This document shows, in pieces, positions 51,838-61,101 of a stretch of DNA of 64,000 bases. Numbering within the stretch: the first letter of the stretch is position 1; every line of letters starts with the position of its first letter. This stretch comes from Leeuwenhoekiella palythoae (GTDB taxonomy: Bacteria; Bacteroidota; Bacteroidia; Flavobacteriales; Flavobacteriaceae). The position numbers and the translations under genes were made by a program. The DNA lies in contig NZ_FQXT01000003.1 in NCBI RefSeq assembly GCF_900130045.1, positions 620,001 through 684,000 of the forward strand, in the 5' to 3' direction. The notes beneath the pieces were generated by a model. The model made no database searches, had not been told where the DNA came from, and was given only the letters and a program-made list of their open reading frames with translations.

Positions 51838-51853
51838 ATATGGGAGGAGGTCA

Positions 51854-51904
51854 ATAGCCCAGATGCTCTAGTTATGAGTAGTACATAAATATGGAGAGGT
51901 TAAT
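51854..51904. repeat. Partial second copy of the IS3 right end
   Basis: The 50 bp after the element repeat its own last 50 bp imperfectly (ATAGCCCAGAT, CTCTAGTTATGA, GTAC-TAAATATGG, AGAGGTTA). This is a truncated end of another copy of the same IS type, left by a tandem or nested insertion. Confidence 0.7.
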
Positions 51905-51997
51905 TAAAGGTTTACTAATCTTAAGATACTTTTAAAACCATAATTCACCACTATTTCCTAAACTTGAAATCTTATACTGCCAAAATAAGATTCCAAT

Positions 51998-52597
51998 ATG
52001 CTTCCAAGAAATAAAACAGAAAACCTATTGCCTTATGATGGTTGCGTGGCATTTGATCCTTCATTCATTGACGTCACAATGCAAGCATATTATATGGATG
52101 TTTTCTCCAATACAATTCCTTGGCAATCTGATCGAATTGTAATTTTTGGTAAGACAATTTACACCCAAAGAAAAACTGCTTTATTTGGAGATTCAGACTT
52201 AACCTATACCTATTCAGGTACTAAGCGCCAGTGCGAAATATGGAATCAAGATTTGCTGAATTTGAAAGCCAAATTGGAAGATCAGCTTCACGAAACATTT
52301 AACAGTTGCCTTTTAAACTATTACCCTGATGGTGCTACCGCTATGGGATGGCATAGTGATGATGAGCGTGATTTGGTTGCCAAGGGTACTATTGCAACCT
52401 TAAGTTTTGGAGCTACACGTAAATTCAATCTGAAGCATAATGAAACCAAAAACAAAGTGAGTATTGAGCTGCACGCTGGGAGTCTGTTAGTGATGAAAGA
52501 TGAAACACAACAGTTTTGGAAACACAACATTTCCAAAACTAAAAAGGTAACAACCCCTCGTATAAGTTTGACTTTTCGTCAACTAATAAAACAGTGA
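51998..52597 (+). CDS. alkB: Alpha-ketoglutarate-dependent dioxygenase AlkB family
   Basis: This Fe(II)/2-oxoglutarate enzyme of 199 residues directly reverses alkylation damage such as 1-methyladenine and 3-methylcytosine in DNA or RNA. The iron ligands are in GWHSDDERDL (HxD) and KHNISKTKK (distal His), and the 2-oxoglutarate-binding arginines in TPRISLTFR. The substrate-lid region has the typical LLNYYPDGATAMGWHSD. It is monocistronic, starts about 95 nt after the IS remnants, and converges with the DUF421 gene. Confidence 0.95.
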   Translation: MLPRNKTENLLPYDGCVAFDPSFIDVTMQAYYMDVFSNTIPWQSDRIVIFGKTIYTQRKTALFGDSDLTYTYSGTKRQCEIWNQDLLNLKAKLEDQLHETFNSCLLNYYPDGATAMGWHSDDERDLVAKGTIATLSFGATRKFNLKHNETKNKVSIELHAGSLLVMKDETQQFWKHNISKTKKVTTPRISLTFRQLIKQ

Positions 52598-52626
52598 GGG
52601 ACTTAATCGGTAACTTATAAGGCTTC

Positions 52627-53211
52627 CTACAAATTTGAATTTTTATTTGGCTTAGCTACAGTATCATCAGAACTAGAAGTAGGCCAACCTTTTATTCCCT
52701 TTAAAATTTTTTTATCGATGCTTTGATGATCGGGTCCGTGTAATACAGACATATCACCTGTAGTTTCTAAAATCACGGCATACACTTCTTTAAAATTTAA
52801 TGCGTTGGCCTCTCTCAATTTAGCAATAAGGTCATCTTCACCAACATTGGTTTTCTTTAAATTTTCGTAGAAAATCTCTCCTTGATACATTAATACCACA
52901 GGATCGTTAGATATTAAATGTTGCATCGCTTTCGATTTTCGCCTTATCCACGAAAAAATACTCTGAAAAGCCACAATACAAGCGAGCGCAATTGTCCCCT
53001 TAACTAGTGATTGATTTGTATTTAAAACAATTGAGGCGAGTACAGAACCAATTGCTATGGTCGCAGCAAAATCAAAACTCGACATTTTGGCAAATGTACG
53101 CAGTCCATTGATACGCGTAATCACAATCATCACAGTAAAAATAGAAATTACTGACAGTACCACTTTGATTATTGTAGTCTCTGAAACAACAAGCCAATTT
53201 TCCATATTCAT
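52627..53211 (-). CDS. DUF421 (YetF/YcaP-like) membrane protein
   Basis: Three membrane helices (residues about 12-80) are followed by a cytoplasmic DUF421 domain: PVVLMYQGEIFYENLKKTNV, EDDLIAKLREANALNFKEVYAVILETTGD, MSVL. The motif TFAKMSSFDFAATIAIGSVLA in the helical part is strongly conserved in the family. The function is not known; relatives are stress-induced in Bacillus. It faces the alkB gene tail to tail and is divergent from the biosynthetic operon beginning at 53385, with 173 bp between. Confidence 0.9.
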   Translation of the reverse strand: MNMENWLVVSETTIIKVVLSVISIFTVMIVITRINGLRTFAKMSSFDFAATIAIGSVLASIVLNTNQSLVKGTIALACIVAFQSIFSWIRRKSKAMQHLISNDPVVLMYQGEIFYENLKKTNVGEDDLIAKLREANALNFKEVYAVILETTGDMSVLHGPDHQSIDKKILKGIKGWPTSSSDDTVAKPNKNSNL

Positions 53212-53384
53212 TCTATTTTAATAGTTATTGCTAAAAATTATAAACATTAAAGTTCTTAATAGTGACTAATTCTAGATTTTAGAGCATTTTAACGGGCTAC
53301 TGTTAATATTTGTTATTCTGCTAGTTCACACAAGATGCGAAATATAATTTTAAGTAAACAATCCTATAACTAACCATAATCTCT

Positions 53385-54362
53385 ATGTACACGCAATTGC
53401 CCACACCGCCCCTACGTCGAATTGAAAAATCCTCAGTGCTTGATACTATCGGAAACACTCCACTCATACATCTCAAGCGACTGTCTTCTATTACAGGTCG
53501 TGAAGTTTACGCTAAAATGGAAATGGCCAATCCTGGTGGCAGTATTAAAGATCGTACTAGTTTAGCAATAGTTGAAGAAGGAATTCGCAAAGGTCATTTT
53601 ACAAAAGATACTACCTTGATTGAGAGTAGTAGCGGAAATATGGCTGTAGGTTTGGCACAAGTATGCTGTTATTATAACATTCCTCTAATTATCGTAGTAG
53701 ATCCAAAAGCCAATCCGCATACATTGAAGATATTAAACGCGTATGGGGCTAAAATTAATAATGTACAAAAACCTATTGCTAATGGCGGCTATCTGGGGGC
53801 ACGACTTGCTCGAATTCAGGAGTTACTTCTGGAAATCCCGAATTCGGTATGGACGAATCAATATCAAAATGAATCCAATCCGAAAGCGCATCATCGTACG
53901 ATGCGAGAAATATATCAAGAGCTACCGGAAGTAGATTATGTTTTCGCCGCAACCAGCACTTGCGGTACCCTGATGGGGTGTGCCAATTACATTCAAGCGC
54001 ACGGACTGAATACAAAGATGATTGCGGTAGATGCGGTCGGAAGCGTTCTTTTTGGTCATAAACCTCAAGAACGTCATATTCCAGGCCATGGTGCAGGACT
54101 ACCCTCCCATTTTTTGAGAAGAGAAGCTATTGAAAGTGCGTGTCATATCTCAGATATGGAATGTGTTGAAGGATGTCATAAGCTTTTAGATACCGAAGGC
54201 ATTCTTGCCGGCGGTTCTTCAGGAGCAGTCTTAAGTGCCTTTTTAAAATTACAGCAGCAACTGCCTGAGAATAGTAAAAGCGTATTAATTCTTTGCGATC
54301 GAGGAGAGCGTTATCTTGATACGCTTTATAATCAAAACTGGGTTCAAAGTCATCTAAAATAA
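53385..54362 (+). CDS. SbnA-like PLP enzyme (N-(2-amino-2-carboxyethyl)-glutamate synthase type)
   Basis: This is a cysteine-synthase-fold PLP enzyme of 325 residues, the length of SbnA. The PLP lysine is K55 in NPGGSIKDR, the substrate loop ESSSGNMAVGLAQV replaces the TSGNTG of true cysteine synthases, and the phosphate-binding loop is GGSSGAVLSA. SbnA joins O-phosphoserine and glutamate to give ACEGA, the first step to L-2,3-diaminopropionate in staphyloferrin B synthesis. The Ser/Asn/Met loop and the gene context, not next to serine acetyltransferase, favour SbnA over CysK. The next gene overlaps its stop by 1 nt. It is the first gene of a six-gene operon. Confidence 0.8.
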   Translation: MYTQLPTPPLRRIEKSSVLDTIGNTPLIHLKRLSSITGREVYAKMEMANPGGSIKDRTSLAIVEEGIRKGHFTKDTTLIESSSGNMAVGLAQVCCYYNIPLIIVVDPKANPHTLKILNAYGAKINNVQKPIANGGYLGARLARIQELLLEIPNSVWTNQYQNESNPKAHHRTMREIYQELPEVDYVFAATSTCGTLMGCANYIQAHGLNTKMIAVDAVGSVLFGHKPQERHIPGHGAGLPSHFLRREAIESACHISDMECVEGCHKLLDTEGILAGGSSGAVLSAFLKLQQQLPENSKSVLILCDRGERYLDTLYNQNWVQSHLK

Positions 54363-56125
54363 TGGAGTTCGCTGATTTTCACATAGGAATCATAGGTTTA
54401 GGACCTAAAGGCTTTTATGGATTTGAAAGGCTCGTAGCTGAACTTGATCGTTGCGATAATTGTAGTGCTATAACTATTCATATGTTCAACGAAACTGAAA
54501 ATTTTGCAAGTGGGTGGATCTATGATCCTAATCAGCCCGAATATCTTTTGATGAACTATCCCAACAAATATATTTCTTGTAGTCCATCAAATGCCTTGCA
54601 ACCGCTTATCCCTATTCAATCTTTTAGTGATTGGTTAAGTTCAACGTATAATCTCCCTAAAGAGCAAGTTGATTCACAGGTAGCTCCTAGAGCAGTAGTG
54701 GGAAGGTATTTACAGTATTATTTTGAACGTATTCTTAGCGCTGCACGTATTAAAATTAATATTCAACTACACACTACTTGTGTCACTGATATCCTGAAAG
54801 AAACAGAGGGTTATAAATTGCTGACAGAAAACACTTGTTGCAGGGATATACATTTTCAATCGCTTTTAATTACAACAGGCCACAGCCCTGCAATTCAAAG
54901 CTGTAAGCAGCAAAAGAAAGAATCACAATGCTATATCCCCTTTGTCTATCCACTTTGCGAAAACCTTAATCCTATTCCCCCTCAATCCACCGTGTTGTGT
55001 AAGGGTATGGGACTTACAGCCATAGATGCCATTCTTGAGTTGACTGAAGGGCGTCGAGGGGTATTTAAAAAAAATACATCAGGGGCTTTCGATTATTTAA
55101 AATCTGGACATGAGCCGGCATTGATAATTGCATATTCACGTTCTGGTATTCCTATTGTACCAAGAGGGGATCAAGCAGATATGCTAAATTCAACTAGTCA
55201 TTTTCTAAAAAATAAGATCGATTCAATTTTAAATTCGCATACTCGTGTTGATTTTGAGAGGGACATACTGCCTTGGATCAAACTAGACATTGAATCAGCG
55301 TATTATCAGATGCTTTTTAAAATGTATGGGTTTGAGTATACACCTTCTGATGTAGCACACTTTAACACAGCAAAAACTGATTTTCATAGATTGAATTTGG
55401 CCATAGCTCCCTTTAAGGCAGATGAACTCCTCTACCCCGATGCACATACCAATCTAGACTACGCTAATTCACCTGAAAACTATTGGAATTTTTGGATTGA
55501 AGAATTAAATCATGCGCAAAGTCCGTGGGTAGCTGCAGCAAGTGCGTGGAGGAGTCTTTCTAAAGAGTTCAATAGACTTTACCAAACAGCGCTTCTAACT
55601 TCTAAATCAAGAAAACGGTTTCAAGATACTTATTTCGGACTTTTCAACCGGATTGCATATGGGCCTCCAATTGAAAATATTAAAAAAATGCTCGCCCTGC
55701 ATCAGGCCGGAATTCTCAATTTTTCATTTGCAAGACATCCGAGTACAGTATTTACCAAACGTGGGTGGACGGTTATATTAAATGATCGTAAGCAGGATGC
55801 AGACTTTATGATTGATGCACGAATACCGCGGAAATTCTCCAAATCATCCGCAATACTTTTTAACGGAAATAGCACGACCTCTTTGTTCTCTTCCCCTCAA
55901 GAGCAAGATTGGATAAATTTACACTGTACCATTGAAGGGCACCCAATTTCATCTACCGGAGCCATAGAAAAAAACATCGTTTTATATGGTACACCCACAG
56001 AACATATACTATTTGATAATGACTCGCTTTCTAGAGCACATAACGATACGTCAAGTGCCTGGGCGCGTAACACTGTAAAAAACGTTCAAGAAATCAAAAA
56101 TTACAACCTTACTTATGAATCCTAA
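54362..56125 (+). CDS. FAD/NAD(P)-binding protein (NAD_binding_9 type)
   Basis: This is a large flavoprotein-like enzyme of 587 residues starting with a Rossmann loop IGIIGLGPKGFYGFERLVAEL, as in the FAD/NAD(P)-binding domain often found in HI0933-like and lysine/ornithine monooxygenase-like groups. A second nucleotide-binding stretch appears around VLCKGMGLTAIDAILEL. The rest is family-specific, including a region with EYTPSDVAHFNTAKTDF. It starts 1 nt inside the SbnA-like gene, and its end overlaps the decarboxylase by 11 nt, so the three enzymes are co-translated. It may oxidise the SbnA product or its decarboxylated form, in place of the SbnB dehydrogenase that is missing here (inference). 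Confidence 0.7.
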   Translation: MEFADFHIGIIGLGPKGFYGFERLVAELDRCDNCSAITIHMFNETENFASGWIYDPNQPEYLLMNYPNKYISCSPSNALQPLIPIQSFSDWLSSTYNLPKEQVDSQVAPRAVVGRYLQYYFERILSAARIKINIQLHTTCVTDILKETEGYKLLTENTCCRDIHFQSLLITTGHSPAIQSCKQQKKESQCYIPFVYPLCENLNPIPPQSTVLCKGMGLTAIDAILELTEGRRGVFKKNTSGAFDYLKSGHEPALIIAYSRSGIPIVPRGDQADMLNSTSHFLKNKIDSILNSHTRVDFERDILPWIKLDIESAYYQMLFKMYGFEYTPSDVAHFNTAKTDFHRLNLAIAPFKADELLYPDAHTNLDYANSPENYWNFWIEELNHAQSPWVAAASAWRSLSKEFNRLYQTALLTSKSRKRFQDTYFGLFNRIAYGPPIENIKKMLALHQAGILNFSFARHPSTVFTKRGWTVILNDRKQDADFMIDARIPRKFSKSSAILFNGNSTTSLFSSPQEQDWINLHCTIEGHPISSTGAIEKNIVLYGTPTEHILFDNDSLSRAHNDTSSAWARNTVKNVQEIKNYNLTYES

Positions 56126-57542
56126 TTTACCTGCACTAACTCCTATTACTTCTCAATGGATGCATCAACTTATAGGCAATTTTGACCTTCTAGAGCACCT
56201 CTTAGAGGCATATGGTTCGCCAATAAATCTGCATCATTTAAAAGCATTTCAAGAAAATATAGAAGAGTATCAGAAAATTTTAGATACCTATCAGATCAAG
56301 TATCAATTGTTTTTTGCCAGAAAAGCAAATAAATTTAAGAATCTCATCCCTGCCGCAGCCCAAATGAATATAGGTATTGATACCGCCAGCTACCCCGAAC
56401 TTCAACAATGTTTAGATCTTAATATCAGCTCAGACAAACTTATTTCTACAGCTGCCATTAAAAACAAAAAATTGTTACAAACTGCTATTGAGCAAGAGGT
56501 TTTACTTATCATAGATAATCAAGATGAATTCGATCAAGTTCTGGCGCTCTCTACTCAATTTAATAAAAAAGTAAAAATTGGTATTCGCATTTCAGGATTT
56601 GATTTTCAAGGTTCTCAATTAAAAAGTCGTTTCGGGTTTGATATCACAGCCGTTACTCAATTTATAGAACGTTACTTTAAAGATGCTACAGTTTTAAGCA
56701 AAATTCGTTTAGAAGGTTTTCATTTTCATTTAGATGGTTATAGTACCGCTCAACGTGGAACAGCGCTTCATCAAACCTTAGATCTTATCGAAATATTGAA
56801 ACCTCTTGAATTACCTATTTCTTTTATTGATATAGGTGGAGGAATATTGATGAACTACCTGCAATCTCAACAAGAATGGGACTCATTTCAACACGTACTA
56901 AAACAAGCAGTCTTAGAACAGCATCCTTCAATTACTTACAATAACGACGGTCTAGGTTTTACTATGCGCAACGGGGAACTTGAAGGACATTTGCAAACGT
57001 ACCCCTATTACAATGAGAATACTAAGGCTAATTTTCTCAAAGAAATTTTGGAAACGCCTAATCAAAATAATAAAACTGTTGTTCAACGACTACAAGCCAA
57101 TAGTATTGAATTACGTCTAGAACCGGGGCGTAGTTTACTGGATCAAGTAGGAATTACCGTAGCCCGTGTAGCGCATCGCAAAATAGATGCAGAAGGAAAT
57201 CACCTTATAGGTTTAGAAATGAATATGTCCCAATTAAAAAGTTCAAGTGCCGATTTTCTTTTAGATCCTTTTGTAAGCTATAAACATCAAAAATCTAATG
57301 CTGAACCTGTTCCTGTATATTTTACAGGAGCCTATTGTCTGGAGCGGGATATTTTATTGAAACGCAAAATCATGTTACCACAGCTTCCGGAAATTGGAGA
57401 TGCAGTCCTATTTGTGAATACCGCTGGTTATATGATGCATTTCTTTGAAACTGAAGCCCATTTGTTTGAGCGTGCTCAAAATTTAAGCATTGCTGAGTAC
57501 CAAGAGGATTATCAATTTGAGAATTTTGATCAGGAATATTAG
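56115..57542 (+). CDS. PLP-dependent decarboxylase, Y4yA-like (Orn/Lys/DAP decarboxylase fold)
   Basis: This is a fold-type III PLP enzyme of 475 residues. The PLP lysine is K70 in FFARKANKF (YAVKAN in diaminopimelate decarboxylase), a conserved GFHFHLDGYS follows on the barrel, SFIDIGGGILM gives the phosphate-binding Gly-rich loop, EPGRSLLDQ is a second phosphate loop, and GAYCLERD brings the active-site Cys. An extra N-terminal segment makes it longer than LysA, which matches the Y4yA-type group and resembles the SbnH position in the staphyloferrin B pathway. It overlaps the flavoprotein gene by 11 nt. The substrate is probably an amino acid or opine-like intermediate made by the SbnA-like enzyme (inference). 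Confidence 0.78.
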   Translation: MNPNLPALTPITSQWMHQLIGNFDLLEHLLEAYGSPINLHHLKAFQENIEEYQKILDTYQIKYQLFFARKANKFKNLIPAAAQMNIGIDTASYPELQQCLDLNISSDKLISTAAIKNKKLLQTAIEQEVLLIIDNQDEFDQVLALSTQFNKKVKIGIRISGFDFQGSQLKSRFGFDITAVTQFIERYFKDATVLSKIRLEGFHFHLDGYSTAQRGTALHQTLDLIEILKPLELPISFIDIGGGILMNYLQSQQEWDSFQHVLKQAVLEQHPSITYNNDGLGFTMRNGELEGHLQTYPYYNENTKANFLKEILETPNQNNKTVVQRLQANSIELRLEPGRSLLDQVGITVARVAHRKIDAEGNHLIGLEMNMSQLKSSSADFLLDPFVSYKHQKSNAEPVPVYFTGAYCLERDILLKRKIMLPQLPEIGDAVLFVNTAGYMMHFFETEAHLFERAQNLSIAEYQEDYQFENFDQEY

Positions 57543-57544
57543 AC

Positions 57545-57814
57545 ATGGACATGGAAACAATTGTAGGAACGACAGCTAGCATTTTTACGACAATAGCAGT
57601 ACTCCCTCAGGTGTATAAAGTGTTACGCACTAAATCTGCCAAAGACATATCCTTACCAATGTTTATGTGCCTATTAATAGGTGTAGGGTCTTGGACCATT
57701 TATGGCATTCTCAAAGAAGATTGGCCTATTATTATTACCAATGGGCTTTCTTTTCTATTTAATGGAATGATGGTTTACACCAAATTGAAATATGATAAAT
57801 CGTATACAAGATGA
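57545..57814 (+). CDS. SemiSWEET (PQ-loop) family transporter
   Basis: This 89-residue protein has three membrane helices and the signature LPQVYKVLRTKSAKDIS (PQ-loop) and a second conserved Trp/Gly helix (GVGSWTIYGI). SemiSWEETs form dimers that carry small sugars or related solutes across the inner membrane. It lies 3 nt after the decarboxylase and overlaps the following membrane protein by 4 nt. In this setting it may move the pathway's product or a precursor rather than a nutrient sugar (inference). Confidence 0.9.
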   Translation: MDMETIVGTTASIFTTIAVLPQVYKVLRTKSAKDISLPMFMCLLIGVGSWTIYGILKEDWPIIITNGLSFLFNGMMVYTKLKYDKSYTR

Positions 57815-58356
57815 AAAACTTTATCAGCACAAACAAACGTGCTCTAATGGGTGGTTTGATCACCTTTGTATTTCTTTTAGTGGCAGTTTTTGTATTAGGA
57901 AACATCAGCGGTTATGAAGGTAAAGTGCTTATTGAAGCCTCTCTTTCTGGTATTAATATGCTGTGCAATACCATCGTTTTGGGCTCAGCTACCATTTTAA
58001 CCTTATTGCTCACGCTCTTGGGTATCAGCACAAGTTCAAGATCTACATTAAAGAAAGCACATTATAAGCAGGTTGCGAATATTGCAAAATTAGATACTGT
58101 ACTATTTATTTTTGCCTTAGTGCTTTTTCAGATTTTTAATATTCCAATTACTGAATCTGAACAAGTACCCACCTTTTGGTTTAAATATATTTATTGGGCA
58201 ACACTCTTTTCATCCTCTTTATTAAGCGGTATGATGGTTACTGTTGTGCTCCTACTCTATACCACTGTCACCAATATTATAACGATTGTAGGTTTGGGTA
58301 AGGATCATTACCTGATATCTGAGGAGGAAATTGAAGAAGAAGAAAAACAAACCTAG
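57811..58356 (+). CDS. Unrecognised four-helix membrane protein of the operon
   Basis: This 181-residue protein has four hydrophobic segments (GGLITFVFLLVAVFVLG, MLCNTIVLGSATILTLLLTLLG, TVLFIFALVLFQIFN, SSLLSGMMVTVVLLLYTTVTNI) and a very acidic C-terminus (SEEEIEEEEK). No catalytic motif or family is recognised. It begins inside the SemiSWEET gene (4-nt overlap), and the next gene follows after 2 nt, so it is an integral part of the operon. It could be a regulator or an accessory channel subunit. Its conservation with the same neighbours elsewhere is not known to me. Confidence 0.7.
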   Translation: MKNFISTNKRALMGGLITFVFLLVAVFVLGNISGYEGKVLIEASLSGINMLCNTIVLGSATILTLLLTLLGISTSSRSTLKKAHYKQVANIAKLDTVLFIFALVLFQIFNIPITESEQVPTFWFKYIYWATLFSSSLLSGMMVTVVLLLYTTVTNIITIVGLGKDHYLISEEEIEEEEKQT

Positions 58357-58358
58357 TT

Positions 58359-58766
58359 ATGAATATCGTCTCCTTATTTTTGATCACCTTAGCAAGTACT
58401 ACAGTAATGACTTTATTCAGCTATGGCTTTAGTTGTTTAGTGCATCAAAATTTAGTGGAACCTTATTGGCTAAACCGACTGCTTTTTAAAAGAGAGGGCT
58501 GGCGTTCCCCTTACGGATGGATCACCCATTATATTACCGGAATTGGTTTTCTATACTTAATCGATCTGCTTAGGAACTATTTTTCGTTTCCTCAGTATTT
58601 AGAAATTTTAATATTCGGAGGGTTAGAAGGTGGTTTAGGAATCTTGATGTGGATACTTCTTTTTTGGTTTTCCAAGCCTTCAGAAACTTTTGACAGACAA
58701 CGTTATTACCTCAATTTATTGATCGCACATATTTTTTTCGCAGCTACTGCCTTAGCACTTTTATAA
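58359..58766 (+). CDS. Second unrecognised membrane protein of the operon
   Basis: This is a 135-residue protein with four hydrophobic segments. A short soluble loop after the first helix carries the conserved-looking motif LVEPYWLNRLLFKREGWRSPYG, here split at 20 residues: LVEPYWLNRLLFKREGWRS followed by PYGWITHYITG, with His, Trp and Arg residues that could be functional. The last helix ends the protein without a tail. No family is recognised. It is the last of the six co-directional, almost gap-free genes; about 125 bp then separate it from the catalase gene, with no clear terminator. Confidence 0.65.
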   Translation: MNIVSLFLITLASTTVMTLFSYGFSCLVHQNLVEPYWLNRLLFKREGWRSPYGWITHYITGIGFLYLIDLLRNYFSFPQYLEILIFGGLEGGLGILMWILLFWFSKPSETFDRQRYYLNLLIAHIFFAATALALL

Positions 58767-58892
58767 ATACGATTGCAAGCTTATGATTTAAGATAATTTT
58801 AATTAATTAAAAGGCATACTTTAACCTTTTAGATAGCATATGTTTTGAAGCAACTGTCTAATTTTAAACAGTTACTAACCAATATTGATGCT

Positions 58893-61031
58893 ATGAGTAA
58901 AAAGCAAACTAGCGAGTTTAAATCAAAAAAAATTGATCAACTCGAGCAATCCACCAAGGATTATCAAGATCAGGTCATGACCACCAACCAAGGGCTTAAA
59001 GTCAATGACACAAACAATTCACTAAAGGCCGGAGAACGTGGCCCTACGCTACTGGAAGATTTCTTATTACGCGAAAAAATCACCAGTTTTGATCATGAGC
59101 GAATTCCAGAACGAATTGTTCATGCACGCGGTAGCGGAGCTCACGGGTATTTTGAACTCTATAAAAGCATAGAGAAGTATACCAAGGCCGGACTTTTTAC
59201 CGATACTAAACGCAAAACTCCAGTATTTGTAAGATTCTCTACCGTCGCAGGCTCTAAGGGTTCTCCAGACTTAGCTCGCGATGTACGAGGTTTTGCTGTA
59301 AAATTTTATACTGATGAAGGAACTTGGGATTTAGTTGGAAATAATATGCCCATTTTCTTTATTCAGGATGCGATGAAATTTCCTGACTTAATTCATTCGG
59401 TAAAACCAGAACCCAATAATGAAATTCCTCAAGCAGCTTCGGCTCACGATACGTTTTATGATTTTGTTTCTAGGGCGACTGAAACCTTACACAATCATAT
59501 TTGGGTAATGAGTGATCGGGCCATTCCTCGAAGTTATCGTATGATGGAAGGTTTTGGTATTCATACGTTTAGATTTATTAATAAAGACGGTAAATCTCAT
59601 TTTGTGAAGTTTCATTGGAAACCAGTGCTAGGAGTTCATTCCGTAACTTGGGATGAAGCCGTTAAAATTAATGGTGCTGATTCAGATTTTCACCGTCGAG
59701 ATCTTTGGGAAGCTATCGAGGCCGGTCAATATCCTGAATGGGAGTTTGGAATTCAAGTGGTTCCGGAAGAAGATGAGCACAAATATGATTTTGACCTGCT
59801 CGACCCTACCAAATTGATTCCAGAAGAATTGGTTCCGGTAGAAATAATTGGGAAAATGACTTTAAATAAAAATCCTGAAAATTTCTTTGCAGAAACCGAG
59901 CAAGTAGCTTTTCTTCCTGGTCATATAATTCCGGGTATAGATTTTACTAATGATCCGTTATTACAAGGACGTTTGTTCTCATACAGAGACACCCAATTAT
60001 CGCGACTCGGAAGTCCTAATTTTCATCAAATTCCCATCAATCGTTCGGTAGCACCACATCATAACAATCAAAGGGATGGACATATGCAAACCGAAATCCC
60101 TAAAGGTCAAACTGCGTACTTCCCTAATTCCCTAAGTATGGGTTGTCCGCATTTGGCTAAAATGGCTGAAGGCGGATACACACACCACCAAGAGCGTATT
60201 GATGCGCACAAGATACGAGGACGCAGTGCTAGCTTTAGCGATCACTACTCTCAACCTGCTCTTTTCTACCGCAGTTTATCTTCTTGGGAGCAACAACACG
60301 TAGCTGATGCCTATACTTTTGAACTTGGTAAATGCAATCATAAACATATTCAAGAGCGTATGTTATGGATCATCAACCAGATTGACCAAGAATTGGCCAA
60401 GAAAGTTGCTGACGGCCTTGGATTGACCGTACCGAAGAAAATAGATGAACCCGTCAATCAAGCGATTGGTGCAGATGCAGAAATTGAAAAATTTCAACCT
60501 AATTCTAAAAAACAATATGTAGATAAAGATTCAAGTTTAAGTCAAGCCAATACTAAATTTGACAGTATTGCAACACGACAAATAGCATTTTTAGCTGCAG
60601 ACCAGTTCGATATGAAACGTTTTGAACCTTACAAAACTGCTTTAGAGCAAGCTGGAGCAATGGTTAAAATAATAGCACCGCACGGAGGTTCAATAACTTG
60701 TGATCAAGGTATGAAACACGAGGTCGATGCGGCCATTTTAACAACAGAAAGTGTGCTTTTTGACGCCGTATTAATTGCCGGAGGTCAAAAAGCAGTAAAA
60801 AGCTTGCAAGCAAAAGCTAAATTTCAAAAGTTTGTCAATGAAGCTTTGAAACATTGTAAAGCTGTTGCTGCTTTGGGCGAAGGCGAAGCACTTCTAAAAC
60901 ACAGTGCATATAAGCACTATGAAAAAGATAAAGCCGTATTCATAGATGCTAAGCCAAAAGCATTTATCGATGCAATAGCGCAACACAGAAACTGGGAGCG
61001 TAAAGATAAGGTTGAAGGTATTGCCGTTTAG
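58893..61031 (+). CDS. katE: Large-subunit monofunctional catalase (KatE/HPII type)
   Basis: This haem catalase of about 712 residues converts H2O2 to water and oxygen. The distal His is in [15 protein letters not shown], the distal Asn region is [16 protein letters not shown], and the proximal Tyr is in [22 protein letters not shown] (given in part). The extra C-terminal 150 residues form a DJ-1/class I amidotransferase-like flavodoxin fold ([29 protein letters not shown]), as in clade 2 catalases. I prefer the ATG at 58893 (MSKKQTSEF) to the TTG at 58845. A strong hairpin follows. It is probably induced in stationary phase or under oxidative stress. Confidence 0.96.
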   Translation: MSKKQTSEFKSKKIDQLEQSTKDYQDQVMTTNQGLKVNDTNNSLKAGERGPTLLEDFLLREKITSFDHERIPERIVHARGSGAHGYFELYKSIEKYTKAGLFTDTKRKTPVFVRFSTVAGSKGSPDLARDVRGFAVKFYTDEGTWDLVGNNMPIFFIQDAMKFPDLIHSVKPEPNNEIPQAASAHDTFYDFVSRATETLHNHIWVMSDRAIPRSYRMMEGFGIHTFRFINKDGKSHFVKFHWKPVLGVHSVTWDEAVKINGADSDFHRRDLWEAIEAGQYPEWEFGIQVVPEEDEHKYDFDLLDPTKLIPEELVPVEIIGKMTLNKNPENFFAETEQVAFLPGHIIPGIDFTNDPLLQGRLFSYRDTQLSRLGSPNFHQIPINRSVAPHHNNQRDGHMQTEIPKGQTAYFPNSLSMGCPHLAKMAEGGYTHHQERIDAHKIRGRSASFSDHYSQPALFYRSLSSWEQQHVADAYTFELGKCNHKHIQERMLWIINQIDQELAKKVADGLGLTVPKKIDEPVNQAIGADAEIEKFQPNSKKQYVDKDSSLSQANTKFDSIATRQIAFLAADQFDMKRFEPYKTALEQAGAMVKIIAPHGGSITCDQGMKHEVDAAILTTESVLFDAVLIAGGQKAVKSLQAKAKFQKFVNEALKHCKAVAALGEGEALLKHSAYKHYEKDKAVFIDAKPKAFIDAIAQHRNWERKDKVEGIAV

Positions 61032-61051
61032 CTTATCCAATTATTCCATAA

Positions 61052-61078
61052 AAAAAGGCTGTCATTGACAGCCTTTTT
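61052..61078. terminator. Bidirectional terminator between katE and the SDR gene
   Basis: AAAAAGGCTGTC pairs perfectly with GACAGCCTTTTT around a 3-nt loop. With A and T tracts on both sides it can end transcripts from either direction. Confidence 0.93.
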
Positions 61079-61101
61079 ATTTAGATATTTTTGGAGGCGT
61101 A

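Larger units (their letters stand above)
50621..51853 (+). mobile_element. Degenerate IS3-family insertion sequence (IS407/IS51-like)
   Basis: The element is bounded by matching imperfect inverted repeats: TGACCTCCCCCCAT at 50621 and, on the other strand, TGACCTCCTCCCAT ending at 51853. Total length 1233 bp suits an IS3 element. Inside are an orfA remnant and a split orfB. Flanking duplicated bases could not be identified. A second partial right end follows directly (51854-51904), and an extra TGACCTCC lies just before the left end, so the site seems to hold remains of two related copies. It lies between the glycosyltransferase operon and alkB. Confidence 0.85.

Noticed and set aside
53385-54362. 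Housekeeping cysteine synthase CysK
   Set aside because: The substrate loop is ESSSGN rather than TSGNTG-like, and the operon context points to SbnA-type chemistry.
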